A DNA stretch of 64,000 nt from Lepus europaeus (Eukaryota; Chordata; Mammalia; Lagomorpha; Leporidae), in NCBI RefSeq assembly GCF_033115175.1, contig NC_084827.1, positions 145,879,701-145,943,700 on the forward strand. Reading direction: 5' to 3'. Numbering within the stretch: position 1 is the stretch's first letter; each line of letters starts with the position of its first letter. Positions 12,946-24,414 of this stretch are shown in pieces. The notes beneath the pieces were generated by a model. It was given only the letters and a program-made list of their open reading frames with translations, made no database searches and was not told the origin of the DNA. The position numbers were made by a program, and so were the translations under genes.

Positions 12946-13250
12946 CCGAAACTGTGGTGTAGCGGGTAAAGCCGTCGCCTGCAGTGCCAGCATCCCATAT
13001 GGTTATGAATTCAAGTCCTGGCTGCTCCACTTCCGATCCAGCTCTCTGCTATGGCCTGGGAAACTGCTTGGGCCCCTGCACCCACGTGGGAGACCTGGAA
13101 GAAGCTCCTGGCTCCTGGCTTCAGATTGGCACAGCTCCGGCCATTGCAGCCAATTGGAGAGTGAACCAGAGGATGGGAGACCTCTCTCTATCTCTCCTTC
13201 CCTCTGCGTGTAACTCTGCCTTTCAAATAAATAAATAAATCTTTAAAAAG
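12946..13250 (+). repeat. CSINE
   Basis: Plus-strand C SINE only about 30 bp after the previous copy. It has a complete head ('gtggtgtagcgggtaaagcc') and an AAATAAATAAATAAATC tail. Confidence 0.88.
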
Positions 13251-13339
13251 AAAAGAAAACGATAGACTGGTAAAGAACTTCTAAAATTCCTAACACCCAG
13301 AGCTGGGAGGGCCATGGGAAAGAGGAGCTGCTTTAGAGG

Positions 13340-13660
13340 TACAAATCCACATGCCCTTGCTGGCAGAGCTTAGGGAGAGCCGAGACTCTATTCAGCATTC
13401 CACTCATAGGAACTTGCCCCAGGAAACAGACTCATGCCTAAGAACAATCGCTATAGGATTATTTATTACTATGCAAAACACTGAAAACAATAAATGCCCA
13501 ACAATGGAACACCAATTAAATGCATTATCCACATAATAGATTTTGGGTCAGGCAATAAAGTCATGTATTAGTCATAGCAATGCGAGAAAATAGACAGTGT
13601 ATGTTTTTAAATCCACTATGTAATAAAAATACCGTTGTGTACCAACAGGTTTTGAGCATT
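13340..13660 (+). repeat. L1M-like 3' region
   Basis: Sense wording such as 'gcaaaacactgaaaacaataaatgcccaacaatggaacaccaattaaatgca' across 13473-13524 matches the 'tcaatagggaactggttaaataaa' part of old L1 3' ends. Confidence 0.55.
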
Positions 13661-13850
13661 TAATCTATTTCTACTACTATTCTAGTGTTTCCAAGTGTAA
13701 TTCATTTATGTTTTCCAACAATCATGGGGCACAGACACCGTTAGTAACCCCGTTTCAGAGATGGGAGAACTTAAACACGGACAGTTTGAGTAACTGACGA
13801 TTATACAACCGAGTAGATCCTAGCACCAGAATTCAAGACCATGTGTCGTA
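13661..13850 (-). repeat. MIR SINE
   Basis: Antisense MIR: 'ttttgagcatttaatctattt', 'ccccgtttcagagatgggagaac' and 'gagtagatcctagcaccagaattcaa'. Confidence 0.65.
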
Positions 13851-14019
13851 GAAATAATATAATCCCGAATTTCAAAAAAATAAGTATATATTGTCAGAAC
13901 GAAGCACACCCACATTTTAACTGTGGCTTAAACCACGGGTGGTTGGATTATAAATTATGTTTTTATTTATACATTTATTTTTATCAAACTTTTTTTAAAG
14001 CCATGGGATTTAATTGTTC

Positions 14020-14310
14020 AAGGTTTTTACTTATTTTATATGAGAGGCAGCAGGAAGGGGAGGGAAAGAGAAAGACCTCCCACACACTGGTTTATTCCCC
14101 ACCTGCCCACAAGGGGCCAGGGACTCAGTCCAGGTCTCCCACATGGATGGCAGAGACCCAAGTACTTAATCCATCACCTGCTGCCTCCCAAGGTGTGCAT
14201 TAGCAGGAAGTTGGAATTGGGAGTGGCGCTGGGACTCAAACCCAGGCATTCCAGTATGGGGCGGGGGCATCCCAAGTGGAAGATTAACCACTGCATCCAA
14301 TGTTCACCCA
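14020..14310 (-). repeat. CSINE, old copy
   Basis: Minus-strand C SINE with degraded tail; 'gtgtgcattagcaggaagttgga' and a terminal 'accactgcatccaatgttcaccc'. Confidence 0.75.
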
Positions 14311-14990
14311 AGCTATGGGATTTTTAAAATAAAGCAAAAACCTACTACAGCTTTGAAGGAGATAGAGTGAAAGGTGAAAGCATCAGGCAGAAAAATGGAA
14401 TAGCAAACCGTGTGTAAACCGAGCCTACCAATAACCACACCACCTGCTCCTCAGGGCCAGTATTTCTTTGTCCCGAAAGCATAGTTAAAGAGTTAAAAGC
14501 ACCGCACTCAGGCTAGAAGAGCCAGAATGGGGAGGGAAAAGAGAGCAGAGGGGGATTCGCCAGGATGGCAGTGCCGCTCGCAGCATGCTCTGCTCTGGCT
14601 ACATCACGGAGCAGGAAGCACATCTGACTGGGGTCCGCCTCAGCCCTGGAGGAGCGGCAGCCACAGAGAGGGGCAAGTTCACGCTCACGGCCTCCCACAG
14701 AGCTCCGATGTGGCTCTGACAGCATGCTGTGGCAACCCCTTCAAGCGTCTGTAGCTCAGCACACATGCACTACTTAACTTTCTTGATGGCCCAACTTCCT
14801 AACAAGCAGAGACAAATGTCCAGAGATCCCACATGTTAGAGTTAGACTTCTGGATACACACAGGTGTCAATGGTTGCTTTTTTAGAAAAAGAAAAAAAAA
14901 AAAAAAGGAAGAAGACAATCTTGCTCAACTTTTCCAACATTAGAACCATTCCTATTGAGGCCCTTAATTCATTCACCTTCTCGTTTTTTA
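14311..14990. other. Unique non-coding DNA in intron 2
   Basis: No repeat or gene is recognised apart from an A-rich run near 14885-14908. The open frame at 14527-14754 has no splice sites in the right phase. Confidence 0.45.
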
Positions 14991-14999
14991 GAAGTCAAA

Positions 15000-15371
15000 T
15001 AGTGGGGTTGGCATTGTTGCATAGCAGCTAAAGCCACTGCCTGTGATGCCAATATCCTACATGGGCACTGATTCGTGTCCCAGCTGCTCCATTGCCAATC
15101 AAGCTCCCAGCTAGTGCCTGGGAAAGCAGCAGAAGATGGTCCACGTGCTTGGGCCCCTGCCTCCCACATGGGAGACCCAGATCAAGCTCCTGGCTCCTGG
15201 CTTCGGCTTAACACAGCCCTGGCCATTGTGGCCATCTGGGGAGTGAACTAGCAGATAGAAGGTCTCTCTCTCTCTCTGTCTCTCTGTTGCTGTCCCTGTC
15301 TCTCTCTCTCTGTAACTCTTTCAAATAAATAAATAAATAAATCTTTAAAAAAAAGAAAGAAAAGAAAAAAA
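15000..15371 (+). repeat. CSINE
   Basis: Plus-strand C SINE with a long A-rich tail interrupted by G. The flanking duplication is GAAGTCAA at 14991-14998 and 15372-15379. Confidence 0.9.
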
Positions 15372-15539
15372 GAAGTCAATTGACCATAAAACCTAGATAA
15401 TGATCATTTGTACTCTGATCTAAATGACAATCATAACAATGTTCTTGAAGCATAGCAGGATTATAATATGCTTCTCAGTCAGAGATACCAAATAATTTTC
15501 ACACTGTTACAGTATTTCTTATTCTCATATTTTTACTTA

Positions 15540-15835
15540 TTTTAAAAATGGTCTACTTATTTATTTATAAGATAGAGAGGGGAAAAGAGAGATTGATCTT
15601 CCATTCACTGGTTCGGTCCCCAAATGCCTACAACAGTCAGGCCAAAGCCAGGAGCTGCAAACTTCATCCAGGTCTCCCACTTGCTGGCAGGAACCAAAGT
15701 ACTTGAGTCATCATCTTTTGCCTCCCAGGTGTATTTGCAGGAAGCTGGATGGGAACAGAGTGGGGACTCCCTCCAGGCACTCCGACGTGGATACCAGCAT
15801 CCCTAGCGACAGCTTAACCCACTGCACCGCATTGT
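15540..15835 (-). repeat. CSINE, old copy
   Basis: Minus-strand C SINE, diverged, ending in 'gcttaacccactgcaccgca'. Confidence 0.78.
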
Positions 15836-15884
15836 CTTTCCCTTATTGTTATATTTTTTAGAATTTTATTAGTAATATTTCTTA

Positions 15885-16562
15885 AATGTCTGTCTTAATT
15901 CACTTTCTGTTGTTACAACTTAATACCACAGTGAGTAATTTATTTATTTATTTATTATTTTTTAAAGATTTATTTATTTATTTGAAGGGCAGAGTTACAA
16001 AGAGGCAGAGAGAGAGAGGTCTTCCATCCATTGGTTCACTCTCCAGATGGCCTCAACGGCTGGAGCTGCGCCGATCTGAAGCCAGGAGCCAGGAACTTCT
16101 TCCGGGTCTCCCATGCAGGTGCAGGGGCCCAAGGACTTGGGCCATCTTCTACTGCTCTCTCAGGCCATAGCAGAGAGCTGGATTGGAAGTGGAGCAGCCA
16201 GGACTCAAACCAGCATCCATATGGGATGCTGGCACTGCGGGCAGTTGCTTTACCCGCTGCGCCACAGCGCTGACCCCTCACAGAAATGTGTGTAGCACAC
16301 AGCCTACAGCATTGCGTGGCATCTGCTCAGCATCCGATGAGGGCAGAACCCAGTGGAGGAGGTCACACGGCATAGCAGAGGACGTGTGCTGGCTCCGGTC
16401 TCTTCTGCTGCCTGTAAAGGCACTAACGTCACCATGGGGTCCCTGCCCTTATGACCTCATCTAATCCTAACAACCTCCAATGGCCCCACCTACAAATACC
16501 ATTACCATAAGAATTTGGGGGTTACGTTTCTAACACATGAATTTGTGGGCCACACGTTCAAA
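15885..16562 (-). repeat. MLT1-type LTR, split by a CSINE
   Basis: Antisense MaLR LTR. The right part has 'cccttatgacctcatctaatcc', 'caatggccccacctacaaatacc' and 'acatgaatttgtgggccacac'. The left part has 'ctgttgttacaacttaatacca'. A minus-strand CSINE (15957-16277) separates the two parts. LTR only; no viral gene is present. Confidence 0.7.
15957..16277 (-). repeat. CSINE inside MLT1 LTR
   Basis: Minus-strand C SINE with complete ends ('aaagatttatttatttatttgaag' to 'cgccacagcgctgacccc'). Confidence 0.9.
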
Positions 16563-16632
16563 CCACGTGTTCAACGATGGGACATCGATTAAATGCTCTA
16601 TTTAAAATGACTTGTTTTAAAATTCAGTTAAT

Positions 16633-16991
16633 GGCCAGCGCCGTGGCTTAACAGGCTAATCCTCCACCTTGCGGCACCGGCACACCGGGTTCTAATCCCG
16701 GTTGGGGCGCTGGATTCTGTCCCGGTTGCCCCTCTTCCAGTCCAGCTCTCTGCTATGGCCCGGGAAGGCAGTGGAGGATGGCCCAAGTGCTTGGGCCCTG
16801 CACCCGCAAGGGAGACCAGGAGAAGCACCTGGCTCCTGGCTTTGGATCAGCGCGATGCGCCGGCCGCAGCGGCCATTGGAGGGTGAACCAACGGCAAAGG
16901 AAGACCTTTCTCTGTGTCTCTCTCTCTCACTATCCACTCTGCCTGTCAAAAAATAAATAAATAGATAGATAGATAAATAAATACATAAATA
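16633..16991 (+). repeat. CSINE, young
   Basis: Young copy flanked by an exact 12-bp duplication AATTCAGTTAAT (16621-16632 and 16992-17003). Its tail has become an AAAT/AGAT tetranucleotide array. Confidence 0.95.
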
Positions 16992-17190
16992 AATTCAGTT
17001 AATGAGCTATGCCGTTTCTCTGCTCCTTTGAGGAAGAATGGGGTTTAGGTAACTAGTAGTGGATTGCTCCCCAGGTTGAGTTGCTACTGCCATCTCCCTT
17101 ATAAAGGTGTTTACATTCAGGAGCATTATCAGCCTTTCTCCATAGAATAATAGACCCGCACTCATTCCACACTGCCTACTTTCTCTCAAC

Positions 17191-17475
17191 ATAATTTTTT
17201 AAATTAATTAATTTATTTGAAAGGCAGAGTTACAGAGAGGCAGGGGTAGAGAGAGAAAGAGGTCTTCCATCTGCTGGTTCACTTCCCAGATGGCCATAAT
17301 GGCCGGAGCTGTGCTGATCCAAAGCCAGGAGCTTCTTCCTGGTCTCCCACACGGGTGCAGAGACCCAAGGACTTGAACCATCTTCCACTGCTTTCCCATG
17401 CCATAGCAGAGAGCTGGATCTCCAACCCGGCACTGCAGCTGGCCGCTTTATCCTCTATGCCACAGTGCTGGCCCC
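17191..17475 (-). repeat. CSINE
   Basis: Minus-strand C SINE from the TTAATTAATTTATTTGAAAGG tail to 'atgccacagtgctggcccc'. The stretch after 'gagctggatc' is shortened. Confidence 0.88.
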
Positions 17476-17568
17476 ACTCCCCACATCTTAATTCTTGAGG
17501 CATTTAACCCTTTGGTTGCTGTCTTTAGCCAAGATCTTCAGGTGATTATTTTATCAAGAAAATATTAT

Positions 17569-17908
17569 TGGCTGGCGCAGTGGCTCACTTGGCAATCCTC
17601 CGCCTGCAGTGCTGGCACCCCGGGTTCTAGTCCCGGTTGGGGCACCAGATTCTGTCCCAGTTGCTCCTCTTCCAGTCCAGCTCTCTGCTGTGGCCCGGGA
17701 GGGCAGCAGAGAATGGCCCAGGTGCTTGGGCCTCTGCACCCGCATAGGAGACCAGGAGAAGCACCTGGCCCCTCGTTTTGGATCGGCGCAGCGCCGGCCA
17801 TAGCAGCCATTAGGGGAATGAACCAACAGAAGGAAGACCTTTCTCTCTGTCTCTCTCTCACTGTCTATAACTCTACCTGTCAAATAAAAATTAAAAAGGG
17901 GAAAAAAA
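17569..17908 (+). repeat. CSINE, young
   Basis: Plus-strand young-type copy with an exact 13-bp duplication AAGAAAATATTAT at 17556-17568 and 17909-17921. Confidence 0.94.
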
Positions 17909-17921
17909 AAGAAAATATTAT

Positions 17922-18314
17922 CAGGAGGATGACGTATGTCTTCTGAATCTAGTTCATTTTTCCATCCTAAACTTAACATAGACTCATCATACAAAATAGG
18001 AAATAGAGGAATATAGGAAAAACAGTAAGTCATCAATTACCCTTTCCAGCAGCGATTAGGAGGACTGAGTTCCCTCTGACACATAACCCCCTACTCAGTA
18101 GACAGTGTCCCTAAGGAGAGAGAAGTGCTCTGGTGACCAGCAGCAAAGGGCTAAGTAGGTGCCAAGTAGCAAAGCCGGGGAAAGGTAACGTAATGGGGCT
18201 CCTGTTTCCTCGTGCCCACCTCTGTACTTGCAGCTCCTAATCTAGGAATAGGACGGGTCAGGAGAGAGCCGTGGTCAATCCCACAAGCTCAAAGGTAACA
18301 TCAATAACTGCTTA
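17922..18314. other. Unique non-coding DNA
   Basis: No repeat or gene recognised. Confidence 0.45.
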
Positions 18315-18515
18315 CTGCTGAGTGCTTAGCGCATGCCAGGCCGTTTGTCTGTCTAACCTCATTCAGTCCGCATGGGCCTGTGAGCTGGGTTCTAGCACCA
18401 CCTCCCTATTATAGGAGGAGACACCGGGGCTTGATGTGAACTCATTGGCCCAAAGTACCCACATAGGTGGTGCAGCTGCAACTGGAGCCCAGACACTGAT
18501 TCCAGAGCCCCGCTC
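18315..18515 (-). repeat. MIR SINE
   Basis: Antisense MIR: 'tgctgagtgcttagcgcatgcc', 'cctcattcagtcc' and 'cattggcccaaagtaccca'. Confidence 0.7.
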
Positions 18516-18812
18516 TCAGCCCCTCGAGGGTCTCATTGTAAAGACTCCATGTGCCCCAGAGGAAAAAAAAAAACCTCCCCATTCTGAACAGTGCATGTTT
18601 CGAACAAGTAGGATCAGGGTCTTACCACCCACCTCTTAAACTGTTTACAGTTCTAGAAAAGCAAATCAGGTTTCCATGAAGCTCCATCTGGGCTATAGGT
18701 AACATTTCCATAGTAACCCGTGTTTATGATCTGGAAGGCTTGTTTTCGTAGGCTTCATGTTCTTTATCTATTGTTGCCTTGTGTAACTAATATAATATTT
18801 TTAATAATGGCT

Positions 18813-19103
18813 GGGGCTGGCGCTGTGAAGTAGCAGGTTAAGCCACGACCTGCAGGGCCAACATCCCAAATGGGTGCCTCCGTAAGTCCTGGCTGTTCCA
18901 TTTCCCACCCAGTTCCCTGCTATTGCACCTGGGAAAGCAGTGGAAGACTCAAAAGAAGTTCCTGGCTCCTGGCTTTGGCCTGACCCAGCCCCAGTCATTG
19001 CAGCCATCTGAGGAATGAAGCAGCAGATGGAGCATCTCTCTCTCTTTCTGTGTGTGTGTGTGTGTTCTCTCTCTGTAACTCTGCCTTTCAAATAAATAAA
19101 TAA
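18813..19103 (+). repeat. CSINE
   Basis: Plus-strand C SINE flanked by an ATTTTTAATAATGGC-like duplication (ATTTTTAATAAATGGC downstream). It carries a short (GT)n in the CT region. Confidence 0.88.
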
Positions 19104-19114
19104 ATATTTTTAAT

Positions 19115-19235
19115 AAATGGCACTAACATTTATCTAGAACTTTCTGTGTATTGCTTATTATACCAGTCACTGTTCTAAGCTCCTCCACCTTATTAACTCA
19201 TTTAATCCTCACATCAACTTTATAAGTATGCCCTT
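19115..19235 (-). repeat. MIR SINE
   Basis: Antisense MIR 'actaacatttatctagaactttctgtgta' across 19122-19150, then 'actgttctaagctcctcc' and 'actcatttaatcctcac'. Confidence 0.75.
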
Positions 19236-19366
19236 TATATGGTGATAAAATTTACCATTTTAAGTGCACAGTATGTTGGCATTAAATGCATTCACACTGT
19301 TGCACAACTATTACCACTGCCCATTTACAGACATTTCTTTCATTTTGCAAATCCAAGACTCTGGGG

Positions 19367-19695
19367 GCTGGCACTGTGGCATAGCAGGTTAAGTCACTGC
19401 CTGAAACACCAGCATCCCATACGGGGACTAACTCAAGTTTCAGTTACTCCGCTTCCAATCCAGCTCTCTGCTAATGCACCTGGGAAAGCAGCAGGAAATG
19501 GCCCAAGTGCTTGGCCCCTGTACCCACATAGGAGACCCAGAAGAAGCTCCTGGCTACTGGCTTTAGACTGGCTCCAACCGGCTCTCCAGCCTTTACGGCC
19601 ATTTGGGGAGTGGACCTGCAAATGGAAGACCTCTCTCTCTCTGCCTCTGCCTTTCTGTAACTCTTTCAAATAATTAAATAAATCTTATTTTAAAA
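19367..19695 (+). repeat. CSINE in L1
   Basis: Plus-strand copy with duplication AAGACTCTGGGG and AAGACTTTGGGG on its sides. Confidence 0.9.
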
Positions 19696-19816
19696 AAGAC
19701 TTTGGGGAACCACTATATCCTTTCTATAGCAGTGTTACCATTTTGCAGCCCCACCAGCAATGCACGGGGGTTCCACATCCTCATTCTGGGTTCTTTCTTC
19801 CCTTACATTTTCTTTT

Positions 19817-20151
19817 CTTTTTTTTTTTTTTAAGTTTTATTTATTTATTTGAAAGTCAGAGTTACACAGAGAAGGAGAGGCAGAGAGAGAGAGACGTCTT
19901 CCATCTGCTGGTTCACTCCCCAATTGGCTGCAACAGCCAGAGCTGCGCCAATCTGAAGCCAGGAGCCAGGAGCTTCTTCCGGGTCTCCCACATAGGTGCA
20001 GGGTCCCAAGGACTTGGGCCATCTACCTCTTCTTTCCCAGGCCATAGCGGAGAGCTGGATCGGAAGTAGAGCATCCGGGACTCCCACCGGGGCCCATATG
20101 GGATGCTGGCACTGTAGGTGGCAGTTTACCTGCTATGCTACAGCGCTGGCC
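19817..20151 (-). repeat. CSINE in L1
   Basis: Minus-strand copy from a T run and 'ttatttatttatttgaaagtc' to 'tgctacagcgctggcccc'. Confidence 0.9.
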
Positions 20152-20387
20152 CCCTATAAATTTTTAATAGCCATCATAATGGGTGTGAAGTGGTACCTCA
20201 TGTTGTTTTGATTTGCATTTCCCTAGTGATAAATTACAATGAGCATCTTTTTGTGTTTATTGGCCACTTGTTTGTTTTTTTGTTTTGTTTCGAGAAGTAT
20301 CTATTACATGATCTTTGGTCATTTCTGAATCAGGTTTTTTGTGGTTGAGCTATAGGAGTTCTGAAATATTATTAGTATTAATCTTTT

Positions 20388-20714
20388 ATTTAAAGATATA
20401 TCTATTTATTTGAAAGGCAGAGTTACAGAGAGACAGAGGCAGAGAGAAAGAAGTCTTCCATCCACTGGTTCACTACCCAGATGGCCACAATGGCCGGAGC
20501 TGGGCCAATCTGAAGCCAGGAGCCTGGAACTTCTTCTGAGTCTCCCACTTGGGCGCAGGGACCCAAGGACTTGCGCCATCTTCCACTGCTTTCTCAGGCC
20601 ATAACAGAGAGCTGGATCGGAAGTGGAGCAGCCAGGACTCAAACTGGCACCCATATGGGATGCTGGCTCTGCAGGCGGTGGCTTTTACCCGCTATATCAC
20701 AGTGCCGGCCCCAA
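20388..20714 (-). repeat. CSINE in L1
   Basis: Minus-strand copy with an exact duplication AGTATTAATCTTTT at 20374-20387 and 20715-20728. Confidence 0.93.
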
Positions 20715-20726
20715 GTATTAATCTTT

Positions 20727-21042
20727 TTAAAAATTTATTCATTTTTATTTTTATATAAAAGTGAGGCAGAGACAGAGAAAGATCTTCCATCTCCTGGTTC
20801 ACTCCCCCAAAACCCACAACAGCCAGGGCTGGGCCAGATTGAAGCTAGGAACCTGGAACTTAATCTGGGTCTCCCACGTAGGTGACAGGGACCTAAGTAC
20901 TTAAGCCATCACCTGCTGCCCCCAGATGCACATGGAGCTGGAAGCTGGATCAGAAGCAGAGGCAGGGCTCAAGCCCACGCTCTCCAGTGTGGAATGCAGG
21001 CAGCCCAGGAGGCATCTTAACACCGCGCCAAATGCCTGCCTC
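20727..21042 (-). repeat. CSINE, older, in L1
   Basis: Minus-strand C SINE, more diverged than its neighbour, ending 'cgccaaatgcctgcctcc'. It abuts the TSD of the younger copy, so the younger one landed at the edge of this one. Confidence 0.82.
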
Positions 21043-21128
21043 CTTAACCAGATAGATTTCCAAATAGCTTCTCCCAGTCTGTGGGTTCTCTTCTCACTCT
21101 GTGACTAGTACCCTTTGAAGCACGATCC

Positions 21129-21131
<3 letters not shown>

Positions 21132-21166
<35 letters not shown>
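21132..21166. repeat. (TC)n microsatellite
   Basis: A run of about 17 TC units followed by T7. It lies inside antisense L1 sequence and not in a SINE. Confidence 0.9.
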
Positions 21167-21172
<6 letters not shown>

Positions 21173-21344
21173 GCCTGTTTTTTTGGTGTCACATCCAAGA
21201 AATCCCTCCCAAATCCAACGCCATGGAGCGTTTTCCCTGTTTTCTTCTAAGGGTTTTATGTTCCTGCCCTTATGTTTAAGCCTTTTCTCCATTGAGTTAC
21301 AGTGTATGCATAAGGTCAGGGTGCAGCTTGCATGGAAAGCCTAC

Positions 21345-21480
21345 ACTCCTGTCAACCCCGTAGGACCGTAGACACTGAGGCGCGGGGCGGGTGAAGCAGT
21401 TTCTCCAGATTCACCCAGCCAGGAAGTCACGGAGACAGCGTTCACACTCAGGCAGACGGAGCTCTTGCAGGAAACGGAGT
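21345..21480 (-). repeat. MIR-like fragment
   Basis: Weak antisense MIR wording: 'agacactgaggcgcgg', 'cagattcacccagccaggaagtcacgg'. Confidence 0.4.
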
Positions 21481-21639
21481 TTGATTTCAGCTGCTCCCAG
21501 TTCTCCTCATCATGCTTGCGACACACGGCCCGTCGAACCTTTGATGCTGATCGGTTTGGTCAGGAATCAAGCCTTGTTACAACATTGCATTAATGAGAAA
21601 ATGCAAACCACTTCACCATGCTCTTCTTGAAGGCCTGGC

Positions 21640-22460
21640 GTCCAGAAGCACATGGTCGCCAAAGATAGGTGGAAGACAGAGTCTCATTGGCCGAGGATCC
21701 CGGAATGGAAGGAGAACCGGGCTGCCTGAGCGTGGCCGTGTAGGCGCTAGGCTGATCCGAGTCAGGCCCGGGAGCAGAAGCCTGTCCTAGCTGGGGGCTG
21801 CAAGCGGCCTCCCAGCGCTCCCTCCCACCCTGCCCCCTCACCTGGCAGCCCGCGCAGGTGCGACAACAATGAGCGCTCACCCTCCATTCTTAAGCCTTTG
21901 CGGGAGCACGCAGCCTGCAGCGAGCCTGCGGAAGCGCGGGAGCGCAGGTGGCGTGGGCAGGCCCCGCCGTGGTTGGGTCTCACCCTCAGCTGGGGAAGCC
22001 GCGCATCGGTCAGTGCCTAGTCCCTCCCGGTACACCAGCGAGCAGGGGTGCGAGCCCCAGCGAGCAGGGCAGAAGGTGGCCGAGGGAGGCGCTCGCCTCT
22101 CCCCAGCAGGAGCGCAGTCCAGGGATGGAGGCAGATGGGCGCCCCCGGGTCAGTTGACCCAAGGTGGTCTGTGAATGGAGCTGGGCTGCAACCCAGGAAT
22201 GCGCCGTAAAGAAGGTCAGAGCGTGTGACTGCTTTGGACCCGGAAAATCTGGGGCGGCTTCTCGGAGGAGCTGGGTTTGAACTGAGGGCTGTGAGAGACC
22301 TCTGGTCGCAGGGGAAGGGTGGCTTGGACGGGAGGTCGGGATGATTAGGCACACGGGGCTCTCGGCTGGAAACAGGTGGAGAAGCAGCGGGCCAGGGCCG
22401 GGACGGCCTTTCCTGCCAGCCCTGGGGTTTCTGAGCCCCTCTGTCTGACTCCTGCGCACA
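21640..22460. promoter_or_regulatory. Intronic GC/CG-rich patch
   Basis: Repeat-free stretch within intron 2, much richer in C, G and CG dinucleotides than the surrounding intron, for example 'cctgcggaagcgcgggagcgc' near 21929-21950. It could be a CpG island, alternative promoter or enhancer. Antisense open frames over it (22010-22585) are probably a side effect of low stop-codon frequency in GC-rich DNA. Confidence 0.35.
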
Positions 22461-23350
22461 AAGCCAGACCGTCCTCTGCCGTAAGGTAGCAGCTGGCTGT
22501 CCAGGCCTTCCTGGGGACCCTGGCGCCCTGCCTCACCACCCCCTGTCTGCTGGGAGAGAACCCAGTCCCCACTGCCTCCTTCCATCCTGCCACACAGGGC
22601 AGGGACCCGAGCCGGGGGTCCCTGGACCCCCCTGCATTAGGAAGCCTGGCGGGCATGGGAAGGCGGCTGGCCTGTGCAGCCCCCCGTTGGAACCAGCACA
22701 CAGTCGAGTGTGGCTCCTGGGCCACGCCGTCCCTGTACACTAGCTACACATTTGAGAGGAGACCGAGGCTGGGGTGACTGGGCACAGCCAAGGCAGAGCT
22801 GAGCAGTCTGCAGCCATCCGCAGCCAGCCTCCTGCAGTCCTGTGTATCTCCCTGTTCCAGAAACCCCCTTCCCGGCGCCCGCCTGTCTCCTTTATGTAGT
22901 GCAGTAACTTTTGGGTGGGTGGTTAGGTTAAGGCTGGTGTTGGGACAGGGATGGAGAAATACGGATCAGTGGGCGCTTTCTGTGTATAAAGATGACCCAG
23001 CCATATTATTGAAATTAGATTTCTTAAGAAAGAACTGTAATCTCACGCCCAGCAACCTACTACTGCCGTTGTTAGCACTTTAATCTGTTTCCTCCCAGTG
23101 TTTCCACTGTGGTTGTGCATCTAGGAGACTCACTTGAATGAGGTTGTAATTATCATACATGCCGTCTTGTATCTGACCTTTTCCCATTTCAAATATTACT
23201 TAACAGAGGAGAACCGGTCCCCTCAGGCTTCCGCAAGTGCTTTACTTTCTCCAGTGAGAAGTGACATCATTAACCAACTTCACAAACATAATTTGAGAAA
23301 CTGAGAGAAACCTTGAAACTAGAAAAAATGAGAAACTAGGACAAAGAGAC
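22461..23350. other. Non-coding stretch, nothing firm
   Basis: GC-rich to 22900, then AT-rich. 22960-23240 has a weak old-LINE feel ('gtatctgaccttttcccatttcaaatattact') that I cannot assign. Confidence 0.4.
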
Positions 23351-23790
23351 TGCGGCAGGCAGAACAACGTACCACCACCACCACCACCCCCAAAACGACC
23401 CTGTTCTTGGAATTTGTGAATGTGTTGGACACCTGGCAAAGGAAAAGAATGTTGCTCATTCGAAGGCCTGAGCCTGCAGAGAGGACCTGAGTTTCTTTGG
23501 ATGGGCTCATGGGAACCCCAGGGAGCCTTCAAAGTGGAAGGAGGCATCAGGAAGGAGAGCCAGAGGGAGGGGGCTTGAGCAGCTCTCAGCCCAGCACTGC
23601 CAGCTGTGGAGAGCGGGGGACAAGGCCGCAGGCCAGGGATTGTGGGCAGCCGGTGGACGGTGCAAGAGGCCCGGGACCGGCTTCCCCCCCAACGGCTCCA
23701 GAAGGAACGCAGACCTGTCAACACTTTGATTTTTGCCCAGGAAGACTCATTCTAAATTTCTAACCTCCAGAACCATAAGATAATACATTT

Positions 23791-24116
23791 TTTTTTAAAG
23801 ATTTATTGATTTATTTGAAAATGAGAGGTGGGGAGGAGAGTGGGGGAGAGGGAGGGAGAGATGTTCCATCCACTGGCTCACTCCCCAGATAGTTGCAACA
23901 GCCAGCACTGAGCCAGGCCGAAGTCAGGAGCCAGGAGCTTCATCTAGATCTCCCGTGTGGGTGGCAGGAGCCCAAGCACTTGGGCCATCCTCCACTGCTT
24001 TCCCAGGTGCATTAGCAGGGAGCTGGATCGGAAGTGGAGCAACAGTGCCCATATGGGATGCTGGCACTGCAGGCCAGGGCTTTAACCTCCACCTCTTGTG
24101 CCATAGCACCAGCCCC
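23791..24116 (-). repeat. CSINE inside MLT1 LTR
   Basis: Minus-strand C SINE flanked by an exact AATACATTT duplication (23782-23790 and 24117-24125). Confidence 0.92.
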
Positions 24117-24160
24117 AATACATTTGATTCAACCATTAAATGTGCGGTGCACTTGAATTA

Positions 24161-24414
24161 CAGACTCAGTATACATAGGGATTGGTTCCAGGAATGCCCA
24201 AGACGAAATAAAACCCACAGATGTCCGAGTCTCTTCTATAAAATGATATTGCATTTGCATATAACCTATGCATATGCTCCCATTTATGTTAAATCATCTC
24301 GATTACTTATAATGCCTAATGTAAATACTTGGGACCAGACACAATTTTTGTTTCAAATATTTCCCACTGGTGGTTGGATGAATCTGCAATGCAAAATTCC
24401 CATGGAGACCAACT
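24161..24414 (+). mobile_element. MER2/Tigger-like non-autonomous DNA transposon
   Basis: Begins CAG and ends CTG with a TA on each side (24159-24160 and 24415-24416), as Tc/mariner-type elements do. The body has 'agggattggttccaggaatgcccaagacgaaat' across 24177-24209 and 'catttgcatataacctatgcatat', the known Tigger2/MER2 wording. No transposase frame. Confidence 0.7.

Larger units (their letters stand above)
19240..21330 (-). repeat. L1 fragment, antisense, split by CSINEs
   Basis: Complement of the old L1 ORF2 end and 3' region in four pieces (about 19240-19366, 19696-19816, 20152-20387 and 21043-21330). Landmarks are 'catcataatgggtgtgaagtgg', 'tttgatttgcatttccctagtgat' across 20208-20231 and 'ggtgtcacatccaagaaatc'. 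The CSINEs at 19367, 19817, 20388 and about 20727 interrupt it. No intact frame. Confidence 0.8.

Noticed and set aside
22010-22585. 191-codon minus-strand open frame
   Set aside because: It sits in GC-rich DNA with overlapping frames on both strands and no splice or family support.
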